DNA of 64,000 nucleotides from Pseudonocardia autotrophica (GCF_000717175.1 NZ_JNYD01000021.1:37227-101226), one strand, 5' to 3'; shown: positions 44,042-53,451, counted from the stretch's first letter. Made by a program: numbers and translations. Notes: generated by a model from the letters alone, not told the origin.

Positions 44042-45308
44042 CTGAAGCGCGTCCTCGCCGAGGTCATCGACAGCTCGCACCTCGCCCGCGGGGAGCAGCT
44101 GTCGGCGATCGTGGACACCGCAGTGCGCGAGGTCGGCCTGAACGCGGAGATCCTGCTGGTCGACCTGGCCGAGCGGGTGCTCACCCCCGTGCATCCGGAG
44201 CCCGGTGTGCAGATCGAGGTCGTCGGCACCTGGCCGGCCGGGCCTACCAGCTCGCGGAGATCCTGACCGGCAGCGGCGAGCGAGGGGCCCCCGCGCTGTG
44301 GGTGCCGCTGCTCGACGGAACGGACCGGGTCGGCGTCCTTCGCATCGGCTTCCTCGACGACGCCCGGACGGCCGTGGACAGCCCCGCTCTCCGGCGTCGT
44401 CTGTGGACCCTGGCCGGACTCATGGGCCACCTCGTCATGGCCAAGCTCGCCTACAACGACCGGCTCAGGCGGTGGCAAAGCGACGGCCCGCTCTCCCTCC
44501 CGTCGGACCTGCTCTGGCAACTGGTCCCGCCGCGGACCTTCGCCACCGAACGGGTGGTCGTGTCGGCGCTCCTGCAGCCGCACGACCAAGGTCGCCGGCG
44601 ACGCGTACGACTACAACGTCGAGGGCGAGGTCGTCGAGCTCGCCGTGTTCGACGCCGTCGGGCACGACATCCGGGCCGGCCTGACCACCGCGTTGGTGAT
44701 CACCGCCATCCGCAACGCCCGTCGGCCCGGCGAACGCGACCTCGCGGCGATGCGGCCCGGGCCGACGACGTCATCGCCGCCCAGCCCGGTCCACTGCAGC
44801 TCGCCACGGCCGTCCTCGCCCGCTTCGACACGGTCACAGGCGACCTCCACTACCTACTGGCCGGCCACCCGGCGCCGCTGCTGCTGCGCCAGGGCAAGAT
44901 CGTCAAAGAGTTAGCCGGCCCTCCCCGGCCGCCCCTCGGGGTGAAACCGCACGGCCGGGCGACGGCCGCCCCGTGGGGGACGGGTCGCGCGAGCAGCTCG
45001 AGCCGGGTGACCGCCTGCTGTTCTACTCGGACGAGATCACCGAGGCGCGCGACGCGCAGGGTGCCTTCTTCGGCGAGGACCGCCTCATCGAGCTGGCCGA
45101 GCACGCCGCGGCAGCCGGACTGTCCGCCCCCGAGACCCTGCGCCGGCTGGGCATGGCGGTGATGGAACACCAGGACGGACGGCTCCAGGACGACGCGACA
45201 CTGCTGCTGGTGGACTGGTCCACAGCGGCGCACCTCAGGATGTTCCCCACCCTTCCCACCCGCGCTCCGGACGTCGACGCACCGGACGTCGATGCACCGG
45301 ACGTATGA
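44042..45308 (+). pseudogene. SpoIIE-type PP2C phosphatase gene with four frameshifts
   Basis: The protein is spread over frames in the order: LKRVLAEVIDSSHLARGEQL to VVGTWPAG, then RAYQLAEILTGSGERGAPAL to VVSALLQPHD, then VAGDAYDYNVEGEVVELAVF to GERDLAAM, then ADDVIAAQPGPLQLATAVLA to PPRPPLGV, then EQLEPGDRLLFYSDEITEAR to DATLLLVDWS. Joined, this is a GAF-like N-terminal domain plus the SpoIIE/PP2C phosphatase domain with DAVGHDIRAG and DDATLLLV metal-site motifs. Such proteins regulate anti-sigma factor antagonists, so its loss matches that of the STAS gene next door. Confidence 0.85.
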
Positions 45309-45317
45309 GCATTCACC

Positions 45318-45719
45318 TCACGAGGGCATCCCGGAGGAAGTGGAGGGAGTTCCCGCCCACCGGTCGACGTCGCGCAGGGCGTCTTCGCGGGAGCGGTAGA
45401 GAGCCAACACCGTGTCGAGCCCGGTCAGCTGCATCGGCCGGATGACGGGCCGGTTCTGGTCGACCACGACCCGCAACAAGACGTTGTCACGCTGCGCCTT
45501 CGCCGCGTCGACAAGGGCGCCGATCCCCGCCGAGCCGAGGAAGTCGACCTCGCTCAGGTCCAGAATCACCGTCCTGGACGAGCGATCTTCGAACGCCCGC
45601 TCGAGGGCGGCACACGCCTGCTAGACAGTCGTGTAGTCGACCGGCCCGCTCAGCGCGAGGACCACCGCATCCCCGGACCGACGAAAGGAGCAGCCCAAGT
45701 CATCAGACGCCGACGACAT
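45318..45719 (-). pseudogene. STAS-domain anti-sigma factor antagonist with an in-frame amber codon
   Basis: Frame from ATG at 45719: MSSASDDLGCSFRRSGDAVV, LALSGPVDYTTV, then TAG at 45621-45623, then QACAALERAFEDRSSRTVIL and DLSEVDFLGSAGIGALVDAA in the same frame. The second half holds the phosphoacceptor Ser region (FLGSAGIGAL). Without the TAG it would be a complete 133-residue STAS protein. It lies convergent with the SpoIIE phosphatase gene, its usual partner. Confidence 0.8.
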
Positions 45720-46104
45720 CTGAGTACCTCCCGATCGACGCAGAGCATTCCCGACCGTGGGCGCCGTCAAACCACGGTGCGCCCCTCCGCGAATCAGACG
45801 AACCGCCGGACAGCACCCGACCTGAAGACGGCAGGCTGAACAGGATCAACGCGAGTGCCGCGGACACGAGCCAGTGGCGCGGCCGGCCCGCAAGGCGGGC
45901 GCGCAGCCCCTTGAGCTGATACCCGAGCACGCCGAACGCCGCAGCTTCGTCACCACGCGCGAGGACGTGTTCGAGCGGAAGCCGCTGACCTAAGCCCATT
46001 AAGGACCCCACTGCCGCCGCGGCCGAGGCCGCGAACACCCGGAGGAGCGGCGGAATCCGCGTGCCGCCGGGTATTCGCCGACCGGTAACCCCACCGACTG
46101 TCAT
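45703..46104 (-). CDS. Possible small membrane protein
   Basis: A 133-residue frame starting MTVGGVTGRRIPGGTRI, with two hydrophobic segments (LLRVFAASAAAAVGSLMGL and HWLVSAALALILFSL). The end overlaps the STAS start by 17 nt. It is not recognised and may be an artefact of GC-rich sequence, but no other frame there looks better. Confidence 0.3.
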   Translation of the reverse strand: MTVGGVTGRRIPGGTRIPPLLRVFAASAAAAVGSLMGLGQRLPLEHVLARGDEAAAFGVLGYQLKGLRARLAGRPRHWLVSAALALILFSLPSSGRVLSGGSSDSRRGAPWFDGAHGRECSASIGRYSDVVGV

Positions 46105-46122
46105 GGAAGCGCGGCGGCGCCG

Positions 46123-46490
46123 GTGAACGCGCCCGGCACCCCGCCCACGGGGCCCGTGCCCGGCCGGCACTCGGCCCCTGACCTCGGGCGGTTCGACCAG
46201 ACCGCCCGTCCCGCCACTGCAGATCGGGCCGCCGCCCCCTCTGCAGCGACCCCTGTGGGCGGCCGGGGCGACGTCCCGCCCGATGTCGCCGACGTCACGG
46301 TCGGCGATCTCATGGGGCGGGTTTCGCGGGACCTGTCCACCCTGAGGCGCCAGAAGCTCGCGCTTGCCCAGGCCGAGCTGAAGCAGAAGGCCCTTAAGAA
46401 CAGCAAGGCCGCCGGGGGTTCGGCGCCGCCGGGTTCGTCGGCCCATTGGCCTCCTGCTGGACTGAGATCAGGACAAGTCGGAAGCGGTGG
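46123..46490 (+). pseudogene. Fragment of a phage-holin-like (DUF1469 type) membrane protein
   Basis: The frame contains VTVGDLMGRVSRDLSTLRRQ then KLALAQAELKQKALKNSKAAG, matching the start of actinobacterial 'phage holin family' proteins, then shifts at about 46420 to a second frame (AAGFVGPLASCW) and ends in non-coding sequence before the transmembrane helices. Such genes usually accompany DUF3618 stress proteins. Confidence 0.6.
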
Positions 46491-46827
46491 TCGGGGTGGG
46501 CCCGCTCGCCTGGACGCGCTGGTTCAGCTCGGCGTTCATGCGCCGGGCGTCCTCGAGCTGGTCCTCCAGAACGACGATGCGGCACGCAGCCTCCACAGCC
46601 GTGCCCTCGTCGACCAGTGCCCGGACCCGAGCGGCCAAGCGGAGCTGGTACCGGGAGTAGCGACGATGCCCCCCGGGCGAGCGCTGCGGGACGAGCAGTT
46701 TCGCCTCATCCAGGCTGCGCAGGAACCCCGCGGTGGTGCCGAGCATCTCGGCCGCTCGGCCCATCGTGTAGGCGGGGTAGTGCTCGTCGTCGAACTTGTC
46801 AGCCGCAGCTTTTGGGTCTCGGGTCAT
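46468..46827 (-). CDS. MerR-family (HspR-like) transcriptional regulator
   Basis: A 119-residue protein. MTRDPKAAADKFDDEHYPAY leads to a MerR winged helix: YTMGRAAEMLGTTAGFLRSL, then PQRSPGGHRRYSRYQLRLA. The C-terminal part is a coiled coil (ACRIVVLEDQLEDARRMNAELNQ). The ATG at 46827 has a perfect GGAGGTGG site. Length fits the short HspR-like group without a ligand domain. The GC-hairpin in its leader may regulate it. It seems intact. Confidence 0.88.
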   Translation of the reverse strand: MTRDPKAAADKFDDEHYPAYTMGRAAEMLGTTAGFLRSLDEAKLLVPQRSPGGHRRYSRYQLRLAARVRALVDEGTAVEAACRIVVLEDQLEDARRMNAELNQRVQASGPTPTTASDLS

Positions 46828-46844
46828 TCCACCTCCACGGACGA

Positions 46845-46874
46845 GGGGCCCCGGTGCAGTCGCACCGGGGCCCC
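46845..46874 (-). promoter_or_regulatory. 13-bp perfect GC hairpin in the MerR leader
   Basis: GGGGCCCCGGTGC pairs with GCACCGGGGCCCC around a 4-nt loop (46858-46861). It lies 18-47 nt upstream of the MerR start. It could be a terminator for an upstream transcript or an attenuator/operator for the MerR gene. No T-tract. Confidence 0.55.
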
Positions 46875-47296
46875 GAGGGGTTAGCTCTTCACACCATCTA
46901 CCGACTCGAAGGTCGGCTTCCTCGACTCGCAGGACCCTGAACAACGACTCCTGCGAGACAACGCATCCGCGTGGTAACCGAGAATCACCTTCCGTTCCGA
47001 CGAGGCGGGTACCCACCCGGCCCGCGGGCCGACAGCAGGTCTGACAGTGGTGCCGTTTTCCCTTCTCCTCAGTGTTGAGACTTACTGGTGTTGCTCCGCG
47101 GGTAGTTACGTCATCTCCCGCGCTGATCGTCTCTTCGCTCTCTGACATGCAGGAGAGTACACACAGCCGAGCGCGAATGTCTAGTGCGCAGAGGTGAGAT
47201 TTTCTGGCCTAGAGATGCGCCGCGCCGCTGCCGGTGGAGACCGGTCCCTGCCCCAGCTGAACGGCCGTCGGAGCGCCGTACGCGCAGGACTGCAGC
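46875..47296. other. Intergenic region upstream of the MerR gene
   Basis: About 420 bp without a convincing frame. Possible promoter elements for the minus-strand MerR gene, and nothing else recognised. Confidence 0.4.
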
Positions 47297-47662
47297 ATGA
47301 CGACTTCGCTCTGCGATCCCGCCATGGCCGAGAACGAAGACGACCTAAGCCGAACCCCTGGTCTGCTCCTCACCGACGATCAGCGCGACGAGCTGATCGC
47401 CCGACAGGCGCGCCTGACAAAGGCGCTCGCGGCGGTCGAGGCGGCGCAGCACGAGCGCGAAGTCAATTTCGTCGAGCTGAACGACGCGAACGTCGAACCG
47501 ACCGAGATGGCGAAAGCGCCGGGTGACCCTCAATCTCACCCGCTGGCCCACCATCGTAAGGCCGAGGCGGCGCAGGGCCTTGCTGCGGACGCGCCCCGCG
47601 CGGCGGCATCGAAGAACGCTTCGGCCAGCGTCTCCCGCGCCCACTTCGTTCGCTCGCGATGA
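47297..47662 (+). CDS. Small hypothetical protein, C-terminus uncertain
   Basis: A 121-residue frame. The first 75 residues look coding: TPGLLLTDDQRDELIARQAR, then LTKALAAVEAAQHEREVNFV and ELNDANVEPTEMAKA, which is a helical, acidic segment like the N-terminus of small DNA-binding proteins. After residue 75 the sequence turns into low-complexity Ala/Arg/Ser, so the true gene may be frameshifted there. I cannot name it. Confidence 0.35.
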   Translation: MTTSLCDPAMAENEDDLSRTPGLLLTDDQRDELIARQARLTKALAAVEAAQHEREVNFVELNDANVEPTEMAKAPGDPQSHPLAHHRKAEAAQGLAADAPRAAASKNASASVSRAHFVRSR

Positions 47663-48074
47663 CCAGCGGACCACGTCGTCACTGCAAGGGCGGGGACGCT
47701 GGTGAACTCGCCGCCGAAGACCATCCAGTTCAGCCACGACGCTGTCCCAGCCGTCGAGGGGATCCGTGCCAGGTGGAGATCCGCCTCGGCGCCTACACCG
47801 GTGCCCGCGCCGCTCTTGGACGGTCTCGCCGCCGACGGGCTTCCAACCGCGCCTCGGGCAGGTCATCGGCGCCGTGCCACTCGGCATCGCTCAGCTCGTT
47901 GTCGCGCTCGAAACTGGCAGCGATCCTGGAGAAAGGCGGCTGTCGTGGGGAGCCGAGCACCTCAGCCTCGGAAGGCGGAACCCGACAGCCCTCGCCGGGG
48001 CAGATCAACAGGATGGCGGCCCGTGCCATCCCGACGACCTCCCGGAGGGCTACCACGTGGCCGCCCCCGTGAGC
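47663..48074. other. Stretch without a convincing gene
   Basis: Frames on both strands are open but with no recognisable motif. The best is a minus-strand frame from 48056 to 47793 containing ARAAILLICPGEGCRVP; I judge it too weak to call. Confidence 0.35.
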
Positions 48075-48302
48075 GGAGCTGACCTAGCTCGGCCGGAGGT
48101 GGTGTTGAGGCCGCCCCGGGTGTTCGCGTTCGCATCGGCGGCGTCACGGATCATGTCGTAGACCCTTGTGGTCGTCCCGGTCGCCGTGGCTGTAGTTCAG
48201 CCGGGCCACGTCCGTCCTGGCCTGGATCAGCTCCCGGATCCGGTCCGGGTCGCCGTGGCCGGCCCGAGGTTCAGACGATCTTTGTGCGTCGACTCGCGTC
48301 AT
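48075..48302 (-). pseudogene. pyk: N-terminal fragment of pyruvate kinase
   Basis: Minus strand, in two frames. One reads RRTKIV then TGA, then continuing TSG; the other reads PDRIRELIQARTDVARLNYS then HGDRDDHK, and after a shift VYDMIRDAADANANTRGG. These align to the start of pyruvate kinase (RRTKIVCTLGPAT, then ARLNFSHG, HxxVYxxIRxAAD). The TGA sits where the family has Cys. Only about 75 codons remain. Confidence 0.7.
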
Positions 48303-48376
48303 ACCCCACGTCGAGTGAATTCTTCAGGAATCAACGTGGGGCCGTCCCTGAGGGCGGCTCCGACGTCTGTCGTGGG

Positions 48377-49420
48377 TCAGTGCAGGCCGGGCAGCAGCAG
48401 CACTTTGCAGGCCTCCCCGGTGAGGAGGTCGACTGCTTCGTCGACCTGGCTGAGCGGCATGCGGTGGGTGATCAGCCACTCGAGGTCGAGCCGGCCGGAG
48501 TCCAGCAGCAGCATGGTCTGCTCCCAGGTCTCCCAGAGGCGCCGGCCGAAGATCCCGCGCAGGGTGATGCCCTTCTTGTTGATGTAGGCCGCGATGTTGA
48601 TCTCTGCGGGTCGGCTCGGGTGCCCGACGGTCACGAGTGTCGACTCGCGGCGCAGGGCCTCGAACACCGACGGCAGTGCACTTTGGGCACCCGAGCATTC
48701 GAAGGCGACGTCGAAGCCGCCGCGCCGGCCGGTCAGCTCACGGCACCGCTCGGCGACCTCGTCGCCGGGGGGCATCGCCAGTGCGCCGATCTTCTCGGCC
48801 TGCGCGCGGCGGTAGGGGTTGGGCTCGACGACGATCACGTGGGCGGCGCCCATCAGTCGGGCGAGGTGGGCGACGACGAGACCGACCGGCCCGCCGCCGC
48901 TGACCAGCACAGCCCGCCCGGCCACGGCGTAGCCGGACCGCTGGATCGCGTGGACGGCGACGCCTGCGGCTTCGAGGAGGGCGCCGACCTCGAGGGAGGC
49001 GTGGTCGGGCAGCTTGACGCAGATGTCCTGCGGCGCAGCCATGTACTCAGCGAACACCCCGTCGATGTGCATGCCGATGATGCGGGTGCGTTCGCAGGTG
49101 TGCGCGTCGCCGGTCCGGCAAGGGAAGCACTGCCCGCAGATCAGGTGGCTCTCCAGGGCGACGCGGTCGCCGACCCGGAGTCCGGTCACGCCGGGCCCGA
49201 CCTCCACGACGGTGCCTGCGCCCTCGTGCCCGACGGCGACGGGCAGGTCGAGGTTGAACGTCTGCGCCGAGGGCGTCCACTCGTAGACCTCGCGGTCGGT
49301 GCCGCAGAGCGACGCCGCGCCCACCTCGATGACCACCTGGCCGTCGGCGGGCTTGGGGTCCGGGTGGTCGGTCACGTACTCGACACCGCGCTCGGCGGAA
49401 GTCTTGACGACAGCCTTCAT
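48377..49420 (-). CDS. Zinc-binding medium-chain dehydrogenase (threonine dehydrogenase/sorbitol dehydrogenase group)
   Basis: A 347-residue MDR. Catalytic zinc ligands are Cys39 (ASLCGTDREVYEW) and His65/Glu66 (VGHEGAGTVVEVG); structural zinc is held by Cys95, 98, 101 and 109 (ICGQCFPCRTGDAHTCE). NAD-binding motif VLVSGGGPVGLVV is near residue 175. It oxidises a polyol or hydroxy acid with NAD. It lies after the DUF1537 kinase on the same strand with a 48-nt gap, as the last gene of the sugar-acid operon, and could make the 3-oxo acid that the kinase phosphorylates. Confidence 0.9.
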   Translation of the reverse strand: MKAVVKTSAERGVEYVTDHPDPKPADGQVVIEVGAASLCGTDREVYEWTPSAQTFNLDLPVAVGHEGAGTVVEVGPGVTGLRVGDRVALESHLICGQCFPCRTGDAHTCERTRIIGMHIDGVFAEYMAAPQDICVKLPDHASLEVGALLEAAGVAVHAIQRSGYAVAGRAVLVSGGGPVGLVVAHLARLMGAAHVIVVEPNPYRRAQAEKIGALAMPPGDEVAERCRELTGRRGGFDVAFECSGAQSALPSVFEALRRESTLVTVGHPSRPAEINIAAYINKKGITLRGIFGRRLWETWEQTMLLLDSGRLDLEWLITHRMPLSQVDEAVDLLTGEACKVLLLPGLH

Positions 49421-49468
49421 GGTCGTCCCCGTTCGTCTTTGAAGGTTGTTGTTCTCAGCAGGGGTGGT

Positions 49469-50779
49469 CTAGTGGTGGGCTGCCTGGCCGGCGAACCGGC
49501 GCAGGATGTCGGGCGGACCGACCTGGCCGCCCTTGAGCAGCAGCCGGCATCCGGCCACGGTGGCGCGGTCGTCGGTGCGGCATATCGGTCCGGCAGTGAC
49601 GAACTGGTCGGACACGCGCAATTCGCGTACGCCCATGGCCATCAGGGCGTGGCTGGAGGTGTCACCGCCCAGCACGGCGACGTCACGGGTGAGCCCGGCG
49701 GCGGCCATGCGCCCGGCGAGGGTGCCGAGCAGTCCGCCGACATGGCGTGGGTCGACCGGACCCGCCGCCGCATATCGCGGGTCCTCACTACCCCGTGTCG
49801 TGTGGACGACGACGTCGCGGCCTGCGGACAGTGCCGCGCCGGTGTGCTTCTCGAGCGTGGCGGCCAGGTCCGGGTCGTCGCTCTTGAGCAGATCGACCGG
49901 CACCGCTACGTCGGCCCAGCCGTGCGTCACAGCGTCGCCGATCTGCGCGGCGGTCGTGCTCGAGGCCGAGGCACTCACCACCAGCACCGGCCCGGAGGCG
50001 TGCTGGCGACCGGGTCGGCGCGCCTCGCGGCCGGTGGCGGTGCGGGCCAACGCGGCCATGATCCCACCGGAACCCACCACGACGCTCGGATGGGGCGCGG
50101 AGGTCTGGCCCGCGCCGCGCAGGGCGCGCGCAACCTCGTCGAGATGATCGTCGGTCACGGCATCGACCACGAACGCCGGCACGGACTCCGCCTGGCAGGC
50201 CGCCCAGCGCTCGGTGAACGAGCCGTCGGCGTAGGCCGGCAGGTGCACAGCAGCCGGGACCTGACGGTCGGTGAACTGCTCGGAGAGCACCTGGCGCAGG
50301 TCGGCCTCGTGCATGGGAGTCGAGGGATGCCGGGACATCACCGGGTGCCGGTCGAGGCGGTGCACCTGCCCGGCGAACACCCCGAAGTGGTTGCTGAAGG
50401 CGGTGTAGCGCCCGAACTGCGGTTGGGCGGGGGCGACGGCGACCGGGCCCAGCCCGGCGAACTGCTCGCGCAGCAACTCGATGCCTCGACCGATGCTGCC
50501 CAGGGTGGGCAGGCTGTCGAAGGTCGAGCAGACCTTGTAGAGCAACACCTGCGCGCAGGTCCGCGCGATCTGAGCGAGCTGTGACCGGACCAGTTCGTCA
50601 AAGGCCTCCCCGCCGAGTGAGCGCGCGGGACCGGCGATGCCGACGACGTCCGCGTCCGTCGGCAGCGGGTTATCGCCGCCTCCGACGACAAGGACGGCCT
50701 CGAGGTCGTATCGGTGGGCTTGGGCGAGGACGTCGGCGGCACCGGTGAGGTCATCGGCGACGAAGCTGACGGCGGGCAT
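49469..50779 (-). CDS. Four-carbon acid sugar kinase-like (DUF1537) protein, probable 3-oxo-isoapionate kinase
   Basis: A 436-residue DUF1537 kinase. The start MPAVSFVADDLTGAADVLAQ is typical, and the C-terminal half has VVVGSGGIMAALAR and the nucleotide motif LGGDTSSHALMAMGV. The family phosphorylates 3-oxo-tetronate, threonate or 3-oxo-isoapionate. It starts 1 nt before the end of the RuBisCO-like gene upstream, so the two are translated together. The RuBisCO-like partner favours the OiaK role (3-oxo-isoapionate 4-phosphate formation), which is inference from known apiose pathways. Confidence 0.82.
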   Translation of the reverse strand: MPAVSFVADDLTGAADVLAQAHRYDLEAVLVVGGGDNPLPTDADVVGIAGPARSLGGEAFDELVRSQLAQIARTCAQVLLYKVCSTFDSLPTLGSIGRGIELLREQFAGLGPVAVAPAQPQFGRYTAFSNHFGVFAGQVHRLDRHPVMSRHPSTPMHEADLRQVLSEQFTDRQVPAAVHLPAYADGSFTERWAACQAESVPAFVVDAVTDDHLDEVARALRGAGQTSAPHPSVVVGSGGIMAALARTATGREARRPGRQHASGPVLVVSASASSTTAAQIGDAVTHGWADVAVPVDLLKSDDPDLAATLEKHTGAALSAGRDVVVHTTRGSEDPRYAAAGPVDPRHVGGLLGTLAGRMAAAGLTRDVAVLGGDTSSHALMAMGVRELRVSDQFVTAGPICRTDDRATVAGCRLLLKGGQVGPPDILRRFAGQAAHH

Positions 50780-50780
50780 G

Positions 50781-52064
50781 TCAGTCCTCCTCCTCCGGCG
50801 GCGTGCGACCTGCGAACTTCTGCACCGCGTGCAGCAGCGCCGGATCACCAGTGTCCGCCGCGAGCTCCGCGGCCCGCTGCAGCGGAACTCCGTCGATGGC
50901 GGCGGCCCAGGCGTCGCGCAGGCTGCGTACTCCGGCGGCGGGTCCGTCCGGGTGTGCGGCGACGCCGCCACCGGCGAGCATGAGCAGGTCGGTGGAGCGA
51001 ACCGCAGCGTAGGTGGGTGCGGCTGTGGTGACGTTCTGCCCGGACGAGAGGGTGGGTACCGGGCCGCGGGTGGCGCCGAGCGGTGCGAGCAGGCTCGCGA
51101 CGTTCGCCGCGACCTCGTCGTCGGTCTCGTAGAACTTGCTGCCCAGCCCGCTGGCGTGGACGTGGTCGGCGCCGGCGAGGCGGGCGAGCTGCTGCCAGAC
51201 CCGATAGGACATCCCGAGCGCGGGCGAGCGCATCGAGCCGGCCAAGCCGGCCCGGTGGCCGTGGATCGGGACCTCGGCGAACTCGCGCAGCCACGCCAGT
51301 GCCGGCAGGCCCATCACCGGGACGTTGAGCATCACGCACCGCCCGCCGGCCTCGACGACCAGGTCGTGCCGTCGGCGCAGGCCCGCGAGGTCTCCGGTGA
51401 TGTTGAACGCGTACATCGTCGGGTGCCCGGTGATCTGCTCGGCCGCCCGGATCTCCTCGGTGGCCACGGCGACCCGGCGCTCGAGCGGAAGGTAGCTGGG
51501 GTCGGTCATCAGCTCGTCGTCCTTGATCAGGTCGATCGAGGCATGGGCGAGCTCGCGGACCACGGACCGGAACTGCTCCTCCGACAGCCCCACGTTCGGT
51601 TTGACGATCGTGCCGATCATCGCGCCCGCGACGTCGCCCAGCAGCCGCCGCGTCCCAGGGATGCCGAAGGCCGGGCCCGGCTGCGCGGCGATGAACTCCG
51701 CCGGCAGCTGCAGGTCCAGCACCCGGCAGGCGAACAGCTCCTGCAGTTCGAACAGGTTCCCGGCGATGGTCGTGTGCAGGGTCGCCAGGTCGGTGCCGAC
51801 GTTCTCCATCGGCCACTCGACCACCACGCGGGCCGCATGGACCTTCTCCGGCTGGGTCCGCGACGGTAGCGACGGGCTACGGCGGCCCAGGTGCTGCACG
51901 TCCACGATCTGTGCGCCGTGCCGTTCGTGCAGCTCCGCCGACTCGCCGGGCACCGACACGAACGTCCCGCTGGACTGCTCGCCGGCCAGGATCGCCGCGG
52001 CACGGGCCGGCTCGATCTCCGACTCGAGGTAGTAGGCGCAGCGCACCACTCGCGGGTCACGCAT
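50781..52064 (-). CDS. RuBisCO-like protein (form IV), probable 3-oxo-isoapionate-4-phosphate transcarboxylase/hydrolase
   Basis: A 427-residue RuBisCO-superfamily protein. Key residues by motif: Lys155 in [10 protein letters not shown], the metal-site KDDE at 181-184 (carbamylated Lys in RuBisCO), His270-Arg271 in [10 protein letters not shown], His303 and Lys310 in [12 protein letters not shown] at 340-343, and the phosphate-binding [10 protein letters not shown] at 365-374. All active-site positions are kept. With the DUF1537 kinase it matches the OiaK/OiaX pair, which would cleave 3-oxo-isoapionate 4-phosphate to 3-phosphoglycerate and glycolate. The start overlaps the permease end by 8 nt. 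Confidence 0.88.
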   Translation of the reverse strand: MRDPRVVRCAYYLESEIEPARAAAILAGEQSSGTFVSVPGESAELHERHGAQIVDVQHLGRRSPSLPSRTQPEKVHAARVVVEWPMENVGTDLATLHTTIAGNLFELQELFACRVLDLQLPAEFIAAQPGPAFGIPGTRRLLGDVAGAMIGTIVKPNVGLSEEQFRSVVRELAHASIDLIKDDELMTDPSYLPLERRVAVATEEIRAAEQITGHPTMYAFNITGDLAGLRRRHDLVVEAGGRCVMLNVPVMGLPALAWLREFAEVPIHGHRAGLAGSMRSPALGMSYRVWQQLARLAGADHVHASGLGSKFYETDDEVAANVASLLAPLGATRGPVPTLSSGQNVTTAAPTYAAVRSTDLLMLAGGGVAAHPDGPAAGVRSLRDAWAAAIDGVPLQRAAELAADTGDPALLHAVQKFAGRTPPEEED

Positions 52065-53274
52065 CTGCTTCTCGCTCCTGCCGGTCGCAGCGGACGGTGC
52101 GCTCCGGCTGTCGGCTCGTGGGATCACTGGTCGACGCGGCGCCGTCGCTGCGGTCGGTCGTCCTGGTCCGGTCGTCGTGCGGTCGGTCCGCGACGGTGTC
52201 GCCGACCACCGAGACGTGCGCAGCCCCGGGTGCGGACTCGCCGGTGTCGGCGGGCACGTGGTCCAGGTGCGGGTGCAGATCGGCTGCGAGGGCGGCTTCG
52301 GCTTCGCGCGTTCCACCAGCGGGCTGCTTGAGGACCACCCGGGCCCACAGCACCGTGATGATCGGGCAGAGGATTGCGGTGACGACGACCGACGCGGCGA
52401 CGAGCACGGTGGCGCTCTGCGCGGCCGGGGCGTAGGCCGGGTTGGCCTGCGCGACGATCGTCGGAACGACCGCGGCGTTGCCGGCCGTGGTGGCCGCGGC
52501 GAGTCCGGCGATGCCGTCACCGCCGGTCAGCTTGTCGGCCAGCAGCAACACCGCGCCACCGATGAGCACGACGAACAGTCCGAGCCCGATGCCGAGCAGA
52601 CCCGCCTGCCACACCGCGGTCAGGTTGATGGTCAACCCGAGGGTGAGGCCGAGGAACGGCACCAGCGCCGGCACCGCGGGCGCCAGGAACCGGCGCATCG
52701 CCGGGTCGAGGTTGCCCAGCGCCATCCCCAGCGCCAGCGGCAGAATCGCCCCGACCAGCGCCTGCCACGGGAACGCCGACAGCCCGGCGATGCCGAGGGT
52801 GACCATCGTGAGGAACGGGCCGGACTCCAGGCTCATCACGCTGTAGGCACCGACGTCGCGGTTGCGGCCGAACTGCCCCATCAGCGACATGTACAGCCCG
52901 CCGTTGGTGTCGTTCAGCGCTGCCACCACCGCCAGCACCGACAAGCCCGCGAGCAGCCCGCCGGAGATCGGGGCCTCACCCAGCAAGCGGCCCGCGACGA
53001 TGCCCACGACCGCCGCGAACAGGATCTTGCTGCCGAGCAGTGCGCCGCCCTTCTTGGCGATGTAGGGCGTGGCCTTCAGGTCCAATGTCGCACCCAGGCA
53101 CACGTAGAACACGCCGAGGATCGGCGCCAAGCCGGTGAACATCGCCCCGGTGAACGACCCGAAGAACTTCCCCGCGTCCGGTGCCGCCGTGTGGATCACC
53201 GCCCCGACGAGCAGGGGAATCAACATCAACCCGCCGGGCACCTTCTCCATGCCCGCCTTGATGCGTATCGCCAC
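52057..53274 (-). CDS. kdgT: 2-keto-3-deoxygluconate permease-like transporter (KdgT)
   Basis: A 405-residue integral membrane protein. It starts [20 protein letters not shown], the typical KdgT start, followed by about ten membrane segments, with conserved [20 protein letters not shown] and [20 protein letters not shown]. The last 90 residues are a hydrophilic Thr/Asp/Arg-rich tail not in E. coli KdgT. It imports a sugar acid by proton symport. It is first in the operon and faces the DeoR regulator; an ATGTTC-type palindrome lies 19 nt upstream of its start. Confidence 0.88.
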   Translation of the reverse strand: MAIRIKAGMEKVPGGLMLIPLLVGAVIHTAAPDAGKFFGSFTGAMFTGLAPILGVFYVCLGATLDLKATPYIAKKGGALLGSKILFAAVVGIVAGRLLGEAPISGGLLAGLSVLAVVAALNDTNGGLYMSLMGQFGRNRDVGAYSVMSLESGPFLTMVTLGIAGLSAFPWQALVGAILPLALGMALGNLDPAMRRFLAPAVPALVPFLGLTLGLTINLTAVWQAGLLGIGLGLFVVLIGGAVLLLADKLTGGDGIAGLAAATTAGNAAVVPTIVAQANPAYAPAAQSATVLVAASVVVTAILCPIITVLWARVVLKQPAGGTREAEAALAADLHPHLDHVPADTGESAPGAAHVSVVGDTVADRPHDDRTRTTDRSDGAASTSDPTSRQPERTVRCDRQEREADA

Positions 53275-53292
53275 TTCAACCTCCGAACAGCG

Positions 53293-53308
53293 ATGTTCGA
53301 ATGAACAT
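53293..53308. promoter_or_regulatory. DeoR-type operator, copy 1
   Basis: ATGTTC-GAAT-GAACAT, a perfect inverted repeat 19-34 nt upstream of the kdgT start (53274). A near copy lies 143 bp away toward the deoR gene. Both are suited to the DeoR-family regulator encoded divergently. Confidence 0.6.
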
Positions 53309-53435
53309 TGGATGCGAGGAGAGTAGGTGTACCGTCAGGGAGAGTCAAGGGGTGCACCCTTCAGCATCTTTTGATCACCGCAGGTGGGACGGTCTGCGGC
53401 TCCGCCGATCTGTTCGCAACTCGCATGAAGCTGCT

Positions 53436-53451
53436 ATGTTCAATCGCACAT
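53436..53451. promoter_or_regulatory. DeoR-type operator, copy 2 (one mismatch)
   Basis: ATGTTC-AATC-GCACAT, the same pattern as 53293-53308 with one changed base in the right half. It lies in the leader of the deoR gene. A third palindrome (ACCTCC-GACC-GGAGGT, 53453-53468) directly follows. Confidence 0.5.

Noticed and set aside
45241..45308. Short repeats (PDVDAPDVDAPDV) at the end of the phosphatase frame
   Set aside because: Three copies of a 15-bp unit in a dead gene; probably a slippage product, not a CRISPR or regulatory repeat.
47793..48056. An 87-residue minus-strand frame (MVALREVVGMARAAILL)
   Set aside because: Has a possible start, but no conserved motif and sits in a region of decay; not enough to call a gene.
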